Source: Vibrio mimicus
GTDB lineage: Bacteria > Pseudomonadota > Gammaproteobacteria > Enterobacterales > Vibrionaceae
NCBI RefSeq assembly: GCF_019048845.1
Contig: NZ_CP077425.1
Location: 682,001-746,000 of the forward strand
DNA length: 64,000 bases
Reading direction: 5' to 3'
The position numbers and the translations under genes were made by a program. This document shows, piece after piece, positions 10,300-19,235 of this stretch; the stretch's first letter is position 1; every line of letters begins with the position of its first letter. A model generated the notes under the pieces. That model saw only the letters and a program-made list of their open reading frames with translations. It did not search any database and was not told the DNA's origin.

Positions 10300-10309
10300 T
10301 GGGAGGAGG
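10300..10309 (+). promoter_or_regulatory. Candidate MalT box (inverted partner)
   Basis: TGGGAGGAGG matches GGGGAKGAGG at 9 of 10 positions. Together with the box at 10276-10285 it forms a head-to-head pair, an arrangement that MalT oligomers are known to use. Confidence 0.6.
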
Positions 10310-10386
10310 AACCAAGGCGTAGAGGCGCAGGAGTCCGGTAGTGAGTGATCTAGCTCCCATCAATGCTCGGTTCAGCCAGAGATAGC

Positions 10387-10402
10387 AGTGATTCGGATCA
10401 CA
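10387..10402. promoter_or_regulatory. Candidate CRP site in the malP-malT control region
   Basis: AGTGA-TTCGGA-TCACA matches the CRP consensus TGTGA-N6-TCACA at 9 of 10 informative positions. It sits between the MalT boxes and malT, where it could serve either promoter. Confidence 0.7.
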
Positions 10403-10569
10403 CCACCCGCCGATTAACCATAGCTAGGCTTTATGAAAGTTCGGAAAACAAGTGGTTGAACATTTGTCCACTCTGCTAAATAGATCACAATAATTTTGCC
10501 TCTGTTACCGAATTTTCACTCAATTACGTAGAGGCTGAGACGATATCCTTGCTCACGGGAAGATTGATT

Positions 10570-10585
10570 AGTGATGAAAATCACA
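10570..10585. promoter_or_regulatory. Candidate CRP site upstream of malT
   Basis: AGTGA-TGAAAA-TCACA is again 9 of 10 to the consensus and almost fully palindromic. It lies about 200 bp before the malT start codon used here. In E. coli malT is a CRP-activated gene, and this site suggests the same. Confidence 0.72.
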
Positions 10586-10785
10586 AATATGGGGCGTAGT
10601 TATGAGCGAAACGTGAAGAACACAGAAAACTCAGTATGGATCAATAAACGCACCAAATGACTTCAAGTAACATTCGTCCATCTGAGTGTGATACGCCTCG
10701 CGTATTCACCTCTCCCTACGCTTGGAACTTGCGTTTCAAGTTCAAAGAGCATGAAGCTCTGACTGGAATAGACGAGAAAAAGAAG

Positions 10786-13494
10786 ATGTGGATCCCTTCG
10801 AAACTGACTCGCCCGGGACGTTTGCATAACGCCATCGTCCGCCCCCGTGTTCTGGAATTATTGCAACACGCCACCTGCTACAAATTAGTGCTATTCCGCT
10901 CTCCGGCGGGGTATGGCAAAACCACCATGGCCGCCCAGTGGCTTGCCGATAAGCCCAATGTGGGTTGGTACAGTATTGATGATAGCGATAACGATCCGTT
11001 TCGCTTTATGAACTATCTGCTGCAAGCCATCAATAAAGCGACCCACAACGCCTGCCCCAACGCACAAAAATTAGCGGAGAAGCGTCAGTTTTCCTCACTA
11101 CACTCGCTGTTTAGTGAAGTGTTTGCCGAGATGGCTGACTACCACGGCGAATGCTATGTAGTGCTGGATGATTACCATCTGATCAGCGATGAAACCATTC
11201 ACGAAGCGATGCGCTTTTTCTTAAAACACATGCCAGATAATTTAACGCTGGTGGTGACGAGCCGCTCAACGCCACCTTTGGGTACGGCTAATCTGCGCGT
11301 ACGTGACTTAATGATTGAGATCGGCAATGAGCTTTTGGCTTTTGATACCGAAGAAACCACGCGCTTTTTCAACCAACGCGTTTCCGATGGGATTGATGCA
11401 CTAACCGCCAATCACCTGCGCGATTATGTGGAAGGCTGGCCTTCAGCAATGCAGCTCATCGCTCTACAAGCACAGCATCAACACCGCACGCTCGCTCAAA
11501 CCATCGAATCGGTTTCGCATTTTAATCATGCCCACCTTTGGGATTATCTGGTCGAAGAAGTGTTCGATCTGCTCGATGATGAAACCCGCTATTTCTTGAT
11601 GCAGTGTTCGGTACTTGACCATTTTGACGATGCCTTGGTAAGCAGTTTGACCGGGCGTGATGATGCCTTGGCGATGATTGAGTCTCTCAACCGATTTGGG
11701 CTGTTTATCTCGCCACTGGAAGGGGAAACCAACTGGTATCGCTTCCATAATCTGTTTGCCGAATTCTTAGCACATCAACGCCAAGCACGCATTCCACAGC
11801 AAGAGCAAGATTTGCAACGCGCCGCCGCCAAAGCATGGTTAGAAGCCGCAACCCCTCACCAAGCCCTGCGTCATGCGCATTCAGCGCAAGATAGTGAGCT
11901 GCTGGCGAGCATTTTGAGCCAGTTTGGTTGGAAGATGTTTAACCAAGGTGAGCTCGAAGTGTTGGAAGCAGCAATTAATCAACTGACTTCAACTCAACTG
12001 TATAGCGAGCCAAAATTGTGCATGCTGCAAGCGTGGCTTGCACAGAGTCAGCACCGTTATAACGATGTGGGCGCATTACTCGCCAAAGCGGCGAAAGAGA
12101 TGAAAGCGCTCAACGTTGAGCTCTCCACCAAAGAGCAAGGTGAATTTAACGCGCTGCGCGCGCAAGTCGCGATTAATCAAAATGAGCCAGAAAAAGCATT
12201 GGAGCTCGCCGAACTTGCTTTAAGCCAGTTGGATCACACCACCTATCGCAGCCGCATTGTCGCGACCTCTGTCGTTGGTGAAGTGAACCACGTATTAGGT
12301 CATCTCAGCCGTGCACTCTCCATGATGCAGCAAACGGAAAAACTGGCGCGCCAATATCAGGTGTATCACCAAGCCTTATGGGCATTACTGCAACAGAGCG
12401 AAATTCTACTAGCGCAGGGCTATGTGCAAGCCGCATACGAAGTTCAGGATAACGCGTTTAAGTTGATTGAAGAGCAGCAGCTGCACCAAGTTCCGCTACA
12501 TGAATTTTTGCTGCGGATTCGCGCACAAATTTTATGGTGTTGGAATCGCTTGGATGAAGCCGAGCAAGCCGCATACAAAGGGCTGAGCGTGCTAGAAAAC
12601 CATTCACAGAGTAAACACCTGCACTGTTATTCCATGCTGGCCAGAATCGCCATCGGGCGTGGTGAATTGGATAAAGCCGGACGCTTCATTGAGCAGATCC
12701 AACACCTGCTCAAGCAATCTACTTACCATGTGGATTGGACGGCGAATGCTTCGCTCTCTTTGCTGCTCTACTGGCAAGCCAAGGAAAACAGCACCGAGAT
12801 CCGCCAATGGCTGCAATCCAGCATTCGTCCCGATAAAGCGTGTAACCACTTCTTCCAATTGCAATGGCGCAATATTGCCCGCGCGCAGATCCAATTGGGT
12901 GAGCTGAATGAGGCGCGTGCGACTCTAGAATTTATTCAGGAACAAGCACAGAAATATCAATTGGTCACCGATACCAATCGAAATTTGATTGTGGAAGCGC
13001 TGCTGGCTATCACGGAAGGCGATGACCAACAAGCTAGCGACAAGTTAAAACAAGCACTGCGCCTGACTAACCAAACTGGCATGATTGGTAATTTCCTGAT
13101 CGATGGTGGCAAAATTGGTCATCTGCTGGAGAAGCTAGTTCACAAAGGTGAGCTGGGGGATTTGGAGCGCCATCGCGCCCATCTACTGCTCAAAGAGATC
13201 TCAACGACTCAACGCAGCCGCTCCATCCACTTTGACGAAGAGTTTGTGGAAAAGCTGGTCAATCATCCAAATATTCCCGAACTGGTGCGCACCAGTCCAC
13301 TGACGCAGCGCGAATGGCAAGTGCTTGGGCTTATCTATTCCGGTTTTAGTAATGAGCAGATTGCCCACGAATTGGATGTGGCGGGCACAACCATTAAAAC
13401 GCACATTCGTAACCTGTATCAAAAACTCAATATCGCGAATCGCAAAGAAGCGGTACACACCGCCGAGCAGTTATTGCAATTGATAGGCTATTAA
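10786..13494 (+). CDS. malT: Maltose regulon activator MalT
   Basis: MalT is a STAND-class ATPase that binds ATP and maltotriose and activates the mal promoters. From ATG 10786 the protein has 902 residues, close to E. coli MalT (901), and begins [13 protein letters not shown] like the family. An upstream in-frame ATG at 10657 would add 43 residues with no family counterpart and no ribosome site, so it is not used. A Walker A motif (SPAGYGKTT) lies near residue 35 and a Walker B-like VVLDDYH near 125. TPR-like helices fill the middle. A LuxR-type helix-turn-helix (LTQREWQVL to [11 protein letters not shown]) is at the C terminus. It is divergent from malPQ-glgB. Confidence 0.96.
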   Translation: MWIPSKLTRPGRLHNAIVRPRVLELLQHATCYKLVLFRSPAGYGKTTMAAQWLADKPNVGWYSIDDSDNDPFRFMNYLLQAINKATHNACPNAQKLAEKRQFSSLHSLFSEVFAEMADYHGECYVVLDDYHLISDETIHEAMRFFLKHMPDNLTLVVTSRSTPPLGTANLRVRDLMIEIGNELLAFDTEETTRFFNQRVSDGIDALTANHLRDYVEGWPSAMQLIALQAQHQHRTLAQTIESVSHFNHAHLWDYLVEEVFDLLDDETRYFLMQCSVLDHFDDALVSSLTGRDDALAMIESLNRFGLFISPLEGETNWYRFHNLFAEFLAHQRQARIPQQEQDLQRAAAKAWLEAATPHQALRHAHSAQDSELLASILSQFGWKMFNQGELEVLEAAINQLTSTQLYSEPKLCMLQAWLAQSQHRYNDVGALLAKAAKEMKALNVELSTKEQGEFNALRAQVAINQNEPEKALELAELALSQLDHTTYRSRIVATSVVGEVNHVLGHLSRALSMMQQTEKLARQYQVYHQALWALLQQSEILLAQGYVQAAYEVQDNAFKLIEEQQLHQVPLHEFLLRIRAQILWCWNRLDEAEQAAYKGLSVLENHSQSKHLHCYSMLARIAIGRGELDKAGRFIEQIQHLLKQSTYHVDWTANASLSLLLYWQAKENSTEIRQWLQSSIRPDKACNHFFQLQWRNIARAQIQLGELNEARATLEFIQEQAQKYQLVTDTNRNLIVEALLAITEGDDQQASDKLKQALRLTNQTGMIGNFLIDGGKIGHLLEKLVHKGELGDLERHRAHLLLKEISTTQRSRSIHFDEEFVEKLVNHPNIPELVRTSPLTQREWQVLGLIYSGFSNEQIAHELDVAGTTIKTHIRNLYQKLNIANRKEAVHTAEQLLQLIGY

Positions 13495-13517
13495 GTATGC
13501 CCATCCTAAATGCAAAA

Positions 13518-13542
13518 GAGCCAGCAAACGCTGGCTCTTTTT
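13518..13542. terminator. Bidirectional terminator between malT and yibL
   Basis: An 8-bp stem (GAGCCAGC at 13518-13525, GCTGGCTC at 13530-13537) with loop AAAC has TTTTT on the plus side and AAAA on the other. It serves both convergent genes. Confidence 0.88.
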
Positions 13543-13562
13543 ATTTCAATTCTTTGCCATAT

Positions 13563-13919
13563 TTAGAATGGCTTAGGCGCGAAACCCGTCATCACTTCGA
13601 CACGTAATGCTTTGCCGATTTTTGTAGTTGGGTGAACAAGAACCAAACCTTTCACCGACTTTTTCAGCTTGCCCAAATCCGCTTGCTCAAGCTTGGTGAT
13701 TTCACGTGAGAAAGGCATATCGGCAATGGTTTTACGCATTTTATTCAGATCGTAATCTTGCTTGCCTTTCACGCTATTCAAACGTTTAGTCAGAGCTTCT
13801 AATTCATCAGTGAACTTGCTGATCATTTCTGAATCGGCGCGACTTTTTGCGGCATCCAACTTACGACGGCAAGTATCGATGCGATTGTTGAGTTGTTGAA
13901 TATCGGTTTTAAGGTTCAT
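13563..13919 (-). CDS. yibL: YibL-family ribosome-associated protein
   Basis: The 118-residue basic protein has a coiled-coil N-terminal half and the YibL signature MPFSREITKLEQADLGKLKKSVKG (positions ~68-91) followed by LVLVHP and MTGF near the end, as in E. coli YibL (120 residues). YibL co-purifies with ribosomes; its exact role is unknown. The chosen start, MNLKTDIQQL, matches family length. A longer frame reaching 13982 adds 21 residues without support. It is monocistronic and convergent with malT. Confidence 0.85.
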   Translation of the reverse strand: MNLKTDIQQLNNRIDTCRRKLDAAKSRADSEMISKFTDELEALTKRLNSVKGKQDYDLNKMRKTIADMPFSREITKLEQADLGKLKKSVKGLVLVHPTTKIGKALRVEVMTGFAPKPF

Positions 13920-14062
13920 GATTGTCGCTCTATCGAACAGAAAGGGCGCAGAGTATAGCATGGTAAATGGAGGAATACCCAAACAACTTCCTTGCTCAGG
14001 CTACACAAGCCCTGCTTTTGGACTAGGCTTATTAGGAATAACTAACCATGTGAGCCACGATT

Positions 14063-15724
14063 ATGAGCCTAACCATTCGACAACGACTGTATATCCTTTC
14101 CTTGGTGCCCTTGCTCATCATAGCGTTAAGTATGATGTACTTTACTTTCAGTGAAACTCGCCTGCTCAGCCAAGAGCAAATGCGCAACACCCGCGAAGCG
14201 ATGATGGAAATGAAACAGGCCGAGCTGAAATCCTATTTGCAAATCGCCGATACCGCCCTGACTCCGCTCAAAACTCGTCAAGCTTCATTGGATGAAGCGC
14301 TAACGGTATTGCGTGAAATCCAATTTGGGCAAAACGGTTACATCTTTGGCTACGATTCTCAAGGCACTCGCTTACTACTGGGTAAATCCACTAATGGATT
14401 GGGCGAGAATTTTATGAACATGCAAGACACCCAAGGTAACTACCTGATCCGAGACTTAATCAAAAACGCCAGAGTAGATCAGTTTACGACTTACTATTTC
14501 CCCAAACCAGGTGAACAAACGCCATTACCCAAGTTGAGCTATTCTGTTTATCTTCCTCAGTGGGATCTCACTATCGGTACCGGTTTTTATACTGATGATG
14601 TGGATGCAGAAATAGCCGCCATGGAAGCTCGTGCCGAACAGCAGCTCAAGCAAGTCATCTATACACTGAGCAGCATTACTCTCGTGATTGTCGTTTTGGT
14701 TGGCATCATGGCGATTCTTATTAATCGTAGCATCATGCACCCACTTGAACTGTTTGATCGTTCCATCAACTCTTTTGCTAGTGGTGATGCCGATCTCACG
14801 GCACGCATGGAGCGTTTCAGCGTTCCTGAATTTTCTAAGCTAAGCCAAAACTTCAACCGTTTTGTGGAAAGTCTGCAAAATATCATCAAACGGGTGAATC
14901 AAGTTGGGCAACAAGTCGTTGAAGAAACCAATGCGATGAGTGAGCGAGCAGCGCAAGTGGATAATTTAGCCTCTAACCAGCGAGAAGAAACCGAACAAGT
15001 GGCGACCGCGATGACAGAAATGACGACCACAGCGCAAGAAATTTCCAACAACGCCAATAATGCTGCCCAATCCGCCAAAGATGCTGAAAATAATGCAACC
15101 GATGTACATAACATAGTGAATGCCGCCGCTCGCTCAGTGCAAGCGCTGGCAGAAGAAGTCGCGGATGCTAGTAGTGTTATCGGAAAGCTCGAAGGTGATG
15201 TGAATAACATCACCTCCTCACTGGCTGTCATTCAAGACATTGCTGAACAAACCAACTTATTGGCACTGAACGCCGCAATCGAAGCGGCAAGGGCAGGAGA
15301 ACAAGGACGCGGCTTCGCCGTGGTTGCTGATGAGGTACGTAAACTTGCCAGCCGTACTCAAGAGAGTACGCAAGAGATTCATACCATGATCCAACAGTTA
15401 AAAGCGGGCTCAGATGCGGCCGTAAAAGCCATGGAATCGAGTCAACAACGCAGTATTACCACGGTTCGTGAAGCCAATGCGGCAGCCGAAGCGCTACAAA
15501 AAATCCAAGCGTCCATCGGGACAATTATGGATATGAACGCGCTCATTGCGACAGCAACCGAAGAGCAGAGCATTGTCGGTCAAGAAATCTCACAACGTAT
15601 TGTGGTGATATCGGATCAAAGCAGTGAATCCGCGACACTCGCGAATCAAAACCGCCAAGGTAGCCAAACCTTGAATGGGCGAGCACATGAACTGTATGAG
15701 TTGGTAGCACGCTTTAAGGTTTGA
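14063..15724 (+). CDS. Transmembrane methyl-accepting chemotaxis protein with a single Cache domain
   Basis: The 553-residue receptor has TM1 at ~9-27 and a periplasmic sCache-type sensor (~35-195) with a YIFGYDSQG strand and a closing [17 protein letters not shown] motif. TM2 is at ~199-221, followed by HAMP (~222-275) and a signalling hairpin. The hairpin tip ([20 protein letters not shown]) starts near residue 394. The C terminus (LVARFKV) has no CheR-docking pentapeptide. The ligand is unknown; sCache_2 sensors commonly bind small organic acids. No che gene is next to it, so it probably reports to the main flagellar pathway encoded elsewhere. Confidence 0.93.
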   Translation: MSLTIRQRLYILSLVPLLIIALSMMYFTFSETRLLSQEQMRNTREAMMEMKQAELKSYLQIADTALTPLKTRQASLDEALTVLREIQFGQNGYIFGYDSQGTRLLLGKSTNGLGENFMNMQDTQGNYLIRDLIKNARVDQFTTYYFPKPGEQTPLPKLSYSVYLPQWDLTIGTGFYTDDVDAEIAAMEARAEQQLKQVIYTLSSITLVIVVLVGIMAILINRSIMHPLELFDRSINSFASGDADLTARMERFSVPEFSKLSQNFNRFVESLQNIIKRVNQVGQQVVEETNAMSERAAQVDNLASNQREETEQVATAMTEMTTTAQEISNNANNAAQSAKDAENNATDVHNIVNAAARSVQALAEEVADASSVIGKLEGDVNNITSSLAVIQDIAEQTNLLALNAAIEAARAGEQGRGFAVVADEVRKLASRTQESTQEIHTMIQQLKAGSDAAVKAMESSQQRSITTVREANAAAEALQKIQASIGTIMDMNALIATATEEQSIVGQEISQRIVVISDQSSESATLANQNRQGSQTLNGRAHELYELVARFKV

Positions 15725-15728
15725 GATG

Positions 15729-15741
15729 TTTACAGTGTAAA
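15729..15741. other. parS2 centromere site 1
   Basis: TTTACAGTGTAAA is a perfect match to the chromosome-2 parS consensus of Vibrio (TTTACANTGTAAA), bound by ParB2. It begins five bases after the receptor gene's stop codon and before the terminator at 15771. It is the only site of this window on the rctB side of the origin, about 5.7 kb from the iterons. Confidence 0.9.
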
Positions 15742-15770
15742 TTGACTAAGAGAGACATAACTAACGAAAG

Positions 15771-15796
15771 AAAGCGCCTTGCATTAGGCGCTTTTT
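15771..15796. terminator. Bidirectional terminator between the receptor gene and the dehydrogenase gene
   Basis: A 9-bp stem (AAAGCGCCT at 15771-15779, AGGCGCTTT at 15786-15794) is followed by further T on the plus strand. It lies between convergent genes. Confidence 0.8.
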
Positions 15797-15806
15797 AATA
15801 AAAGAA

Positions 15807-16682
15807 CTACTTACTGCCAGCATCTTTAATCGCTTTAATCAGCACCGAAGTATCCATACGCCCCAACCCTTGTTGGGAAAGGCGCTGATAAGCCTCAATC
15901 GTGCTTTCTGTCATCGGCAGCTTCAAGCCTAAGTGCGCGGCTTCATCCAGACAAAAACCTAAATCTTTGATCATCCAGTCAATCGCAAAGCCAAAGTCGA
16001 ACTTCTCTTGGCTCATGGTGAGCGCACGATTTTCCATCTGCCAAGATCCTGCTGCTCCATTTTTCAAACACGACACCAGATTTGGAATATCCAGCCCAGC
16101 TTGCTCTGCCAGCAGCAATCCTTCAGACAGACCATTCAGTACGCCCGCAATACAAATCTGGTTCACCATCTTAGCGCGCTGCCCCTGCCCTGCTTTCCCC
16201 ATCAGTACAGAAGAACGTCCGTAAGCGGCAAAAATCGGTTGCATCTCATCAAAAAGTACAGAGTCACCACCACACATGATCGTTAGGACGCCATTCTCAG
16301 CCCCAGCCTGACCACCCGAAACGGGAGCATCCATAAAACGTAAACCTGCGTGTTGCGCAGCCGCGGAAAGCTCTTCGGCAAGCAGTGCGGAGGTCGTGGT
16401 GTGATCGATCAATACTGCGCCCGGTTTCATCGCAGGTATAGCGCCTGTGGCTGCCGTGGTCATGCTACGGACATCATCATCATTCCCCACGCAAGTCAGC
16501 ACTACATCGGCTTCCTTAACGCATTCCGCGACGGTTTCAGCATATTGGCCACCAAACTGTTTCGCCCACGCAGCGGCTTTCGCTTGAGTACGATTAAATA
16601 CCGTCACCTCAAAACCGGCTTTCTGGAGATGACCCGCCATGGGATACCCCATCACACCTAATCCAATAAAGCTGACTTTCAT
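15807..16682 (-). CDS. NAD(P)-dependent beta-hydroxyacid dehydrogenase (3-hydroxyisobutyrate dehydrogenase / tartronate semialdehyde reductase family)
   Basis: The 291-residue protein starts with the dinucleotide motif GLGVMGYPMAGHL. The family substrate motif DAPVSGGQAGAENG lies near residue 118. The catalytic lysine is in GKAGQGQRAKMVNQ (~162-175). The all-helical C-terminal dimer domain is complete. The family oxidises or reduces 3-hydroxyisobutyrate, tartronate semialdehyde, or succinic semialdehyde-like substrates; the sequence does not decide between them. AAGGAG lies 6 nt before ATG. No pathway partner is adjacent. Confidence 0.9.
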   Translation of the reverse strand: MKVSFIGLGVMGYPMAGHLQKAGFEVTVFNRTQAKAAAWAKQFGGQYAETVAECVKEADVVLTCVGNDDDVRSMTTAATGAIPAMKPGAVLIDHTTTSALLAEELSAAAQHAGLRFMDAPVSGGQAGAENGVLTIMCGGDSVLFDEMQPIFAAYGRSSVLMGKAGQGQRAKMVNQICIAGVLNGLSEGLLLAEQAGLDIPNLVSCLKNGAAGSWQMENRALTMSQEKFDFGFAIDWMIKDLGFCLDEAAHLGLKLPMTESTIEAYQRLSQQGLGRMDTSVLIKAIKDAGSK

Positions 16683-16720
16683 CTTATTCTCCTTATTGTT
16701 TTTGTTCTTATCCTAAAAGA

Positions 16721-16746
16721 AAAAGCCGAGCTTTCGCTCGGCTTTT
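16721..16746. terminator. Terminator after the YebC-family gene
   Basis: An 11-bp stem (AAAAGCCGAGC at 16721-16731, complement at 16736-16746) with a 4-nt loop ends in a T-run in the minus direction. It separates the YebC-family gene from the dehydrogenase gene. Confidence 0.85.
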
Positions 16747-16756
16747 AAGATAACGA

Positions 16757-17476
16757 TTATTCGATATCCGCGTTGTGGTAAACCTGCTGTACGTCGTCGC
16801 AGTCATCCAGCATATCGAGGAACTTCTGGAATTTCTCTGCGTCTTCACCGCTCACTACTGTGCGGTTTTGTGGAACGAAAGTGATCTCTTCCACATCCAG
16901 AGTCAGGTCTGGGAATGCTTCGTTCAGAGCAGTTTTTACTTTGAAGAATTCTGTGTTTGGTGCAAATACGGTAATAACACCATCTTCTAGTTCAATGTCT
17001 GTCACTTCTGCATCAGCCATCATCAGCGCTTCAAGAATCGCTTCTTCATCATCGCCTTGGAATTGGAAAACAGCTTGGTGATCAAACATATGCGCTACCA
17101 CACCAGGGGTACCAATTTTCGCGCCTGTTTTCACAAAGCATTGACGAACGTCTTGGTAGGTACGGTTGCCGTTGTCACTCAGACAATCAACGATCACGCT
17201 TGCGCCACCTGGGCCAAAGCCTTCGTAACGTGCTGGTTGGTAATCTTCACCTGCACCACCGTTAGCTTTATCCAGTGCTTTTTCAATAACGTGCGCTGGT
17301 ACTTGGTCTTTTTTCGCTTTCGTGATCAGGTGACGAAGCGATAAGTTCATGTCAGGGTCAGTACCGCCGTTTTTCGCACAAACGTAAATCTCTTTACCGT
17401 ATTTTGAGTAAACTTTAATTTTTGCGCCTTGAGTTTTCGCCATAGAGGCTTTGCGCACTTCAAAACTTCTTCCCAT
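16757..17476 (-). CDS. YebC/PmpR-family protein (YeeN-like)
   Basis: At 239 residues it has the full YebC/TACO1 fold. The N-terminal helical part contains [14 protein letters not shown]. The signature [20 protein letters not shown](G)NRT lies at ~83-105, and the acidic C-terminal domain ends in VQQVYHN. The tripartite family includes DNA-binding regulators (PmpR) and translation factors that relieve ribosome stalling at proline-rich stretches. The N terminus differs from E. coli YebC (MAGHSKWAN) and resembles the YeeN branch. Which activity this branch has is unknown. ATG at 17476 is preceded by GAGAG. Confidence 0.9.
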   Translation of the reverse strand: MGRSFEVRKASMAKTQGAKIKVYSKYGKEIYVCAKNGGTDPDMNLSLRHLITKAKKDQVPAHVIEKALDKANGGAGEDYQPARYEGFGPGGASVIVDCLSDNGNRTYQDVRQCFVKTGAKIGTPGVVAHMFDHQAVFQFQGDDEEAILEALMMADAEVTDIELEDGVITVFAPNTEFFKVKTALNEAFPDLTLDVEEITFVPQNRTVVSGEDAEKFQKFLDMLDDCDDVQQVYHNADIE

Positions 17477-17563
17477 TGGGATGTTCTCTCTAATTCAATT
17501 TGTTGCGACGGATTTTAGCAGAAGGCTTGCTGTTTGCAATTTACCACCTGCAGAGCATAGACG

Positions 17564-17842
17564 CTACGCAACGCCCATCACTCTTTTGTACTTCTCTATC
17601 GACTGTTGAAACCACTGTTTTTCGCTTTCAGAAGCAATCTTGGCCATCTGCTTAGTGATCTCTTCCGGTCCTGATTTTACTTGCTTAAGTCGCCAAACAA
17701 GGAAAGAAGCTTGTTTATCAAGTTCTACTTTGTTTTTCTCTTCCGCACTCAGTAATGCAAGGTTGAAAGACATTAGTAAGCCCACAGTCAATAAAATCGT
17801 GAGGCGAAATATAGCATAGGAATGCAGAAAATTAAGAGTCAA
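17564..17842 (-). CDS. Small exported protein of unknown function (start uncertain)
   Basis: Up to 92 residues. A hydrophobic segment (residues ~12-32) ends in LALLSAEE, like a signal peptide, and is followed by a charged helical domain (KNKVELDKQASFLVWRLKQV). The frame opens with TTG at 17842 without a ribosome site. The first ATG at 17773 would cut the hydrophobic part and leave 69 residues. Neither start is convincing. The domain is not recognised. It lies between the YebC-family gene and another small gene, in the run leading to the origin. Confidence 0.6.
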   Translation of the reverse strand: MTLNFLHSYAIFRLTILLTVGLLMSFNLALLSAEEKNKVELDKQASFLVWRLKQVKSGPEEITKQMAKIASESEKQWFQQSIEKYKRVMGVA

Positions 17843-17888
17843 AATGTTGCATTGACTGCTTCAAATCAACTAAACCAGTGAAAATAAG

Positions 17889-17912
17889 TAAGGGTGACCT
17901 CTGTCACCCTTA
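17889..17912. terminator. Bidirectional terminator after the 65-residue gene
   Basis: A 10-bp perfect stem (TAAGGGTGAC and its complement) encloses a 4-nt loop. The minus side continues with CTTATTTT. It follows the stop at 17937. Confidence 0.7.
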
Positions 17913-17936
17913 ATCGATTTGGTTTGATGCCAAGCG

Positions 17937-18134
17937 CTAATGAAGTAATCCAAGCTCTTTGGCTTCCTCAATCGTTAGGCCACTTTCGCGTATCTCACGC
18001 AACGTTTCGATACGACGTCGAGCCTCTGCTGATTTTATGCTTTTGGCGGGTTTTAGTGACTCAACCTCTTCGACTGAATCCCATTTGTTGGTAATGCTCG
18101 TCATGTCATCATGGTCAATTGAATTAATGGACAT
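17937..18134 (-). CDS. 65-residue hypothetical protein
   Basis: A strong ribosome site (GGAGG, 5 nt before ATG at 18134) and its own terminator support a real gene. The protein has an acidic, disordered N-terminal half and a basic/acidic helical C-terminal half ending IEEAKELGLLH. The central KPAKSIKSAEARRRIETLREIRE stretch looks like a long amphipathic helix. No family is recognised with confidence. There are no membrane segments or cysteines. Confidence 0.75.
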   Translation of the reverse strand: MSINSIDHDDMTSITNKWDSVEEVESLKPAKSIKSAEARRRIETLREIRESGLTIEEAKELGLLH

Positions 18135-18556
18135 AAATACCTCCGAAAAACCATGCTAGGAACAACTCATCTGTAGCAAAGGGGCGGTTCTTTGTTAAGT
18201 AGATTTAATCCGTATTGTGACTGTGGCAATACTTCAGAAATCTTATCTATTAAACTATAGATATTCTTTTTGCTAATCCCCAAACACATCGCTAAATTAG
18301 CTAACTTTCTTCCCAAGAATCATTCACTGCTACTCCATAACTCTTTCTTTTCACTCAGATCTCTGATTGCCATTTTATTAACGGATATACCTAAACACTG
18401 TGGCGTTGCAGGCTGGGATATTCATCATTTGGCAAATGGATGAATATTGAGCCAAACTTTCGAGATGAGTGCCGAAGATCAATACAACAGCTCAACAATG
18501 CAAGTTCTACTTGATCAAATCGGATCACATCATTTTGGGCAATAGGATCATGTGAC
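18135..18556. other. Intergenic region of 422 bp between two small divergent genes
   Basis: No open frame, tRNA or clear repeat was seen. It must hold the promoters of the 65-residue gene (minus) and of the 160-residue gene (plus). The right end is rich in GATC (four between 18477 and 18547), as the nearby origin is, but none is in the ATGATCA iteron context. Confidence 0.5.
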
Positions 18557-19039
18557 ATGAGTGAGTTACACCTCTGGTTGAGTGATGTTCATCAATGGTA
18601 TCAAAGCAAGAATCGTGAGCATGTCGCCATGCTGCAACCTTTGATCTTTAATGTGCCAGCGCAGATCTGGAATCCGAAATTGAGTGAGACACAGGGTAAA
18701 GCCATCGCCTGTTGGCTTGACGCTTGTTTGCGCCAATTTACTTACTATCGTGAAAGTGATGCCGAAAAAGCTCTACAGTTCCTAAACCTAGCTTATGGCC
18801 GTTTGCAGCTTTGTGCAGCTCAGCCTCTGTGTGATATAGAGCTGAAATCTTGGTGTATGCTACGTATGCAGCAATTGATGGTATTGAGCTTAGAATATCT
18901 GAACCAGCAACCGGATGGCCAACAGCAATCCGTCTCACTCATTGAGGCACATGTACAATTTATGGCGTTTCATGCTTGGAACGATGATCAAGGTAACTCT
19001 CCTCGCAGAAATGATGGAGAAGAAACCCTTCTTTCTTGA
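18557..19039 (+). CDS. 160-residue hypothetical protein next to rctB
   Basis: A mostly helical cytosolic protein with many Trp, Gln and Leu residues and no signal or membrane segment. The first 130 residues look like a compact helical bundle; the last 20 are polar and probably disordered. AGGA sits about 10 nt before the ATG. Convergent with rctB. I do not recognise a family. The position beside the chromosome-2 initiator is conserved in V. cholerae as far as I recall, but this does not prove a replication role. Confidence 0.65.
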   Translation: MSELHLWLSDVHQWYQSKNREHVAMLQPLIFNVPAQIWNPKLSETQGKAIACWLDACLRQFTYYRESDAEKALQFLNLAYGRLQLCAAQPLCDIELKSWCMLRMQQLMVLSLEYLNQQPDGQQQSVSLIEAHVQFMAFHAWNDDQGNSPRRNDGEETLLS

Positions 19040-19057
19040 TCGACTCAAATTGCGGAC

Positions 19058-19087
19058 AAAAAAATAGCGAGCTATTTAAACTCGCTA
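19058..19087 (-). terminator. rctB terminator
   Basis: A 7-bp stem (TAGCGAG at 19065-19071, CTCGCTA at 19081-19087) is followed on the minus strand by seven U (complement of 19058-19064). It lies about 150 bp beyond the rctB stop. The plus strand has an A-run instead, so it acts for rctB only. Confidence 0.75.
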
Positions 19088-19235
19088 AAAAACATATGAG
19101 CCAATCTACAATCCATCAGATGGGACAAAAGGTTGTCTATTCGTGATTGAGTCTATCTACAGCAAGAGTGAAAAATGTCAGCATCTTGTCAGGTTTAGGT
19201 TACAAAAACGATGTGGATTCAACGCCACTTCTCGC

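Noticed and set aside
10657..10785. N-terminal 43-codon extension of malT
   Set aside because: MalT proteins begin at the M-x-IPSKL motif, and there is no ribosome site at 10657.
15729..15741. Reading TTTACANTGTAAA as a TyrR/PhhR-type operator
   Set aside because: Those boxes have TGTAAA-N6-TTTACA, the opposite order; the motif instead equals the chromosome-2 parS consensus and parB2 is present.
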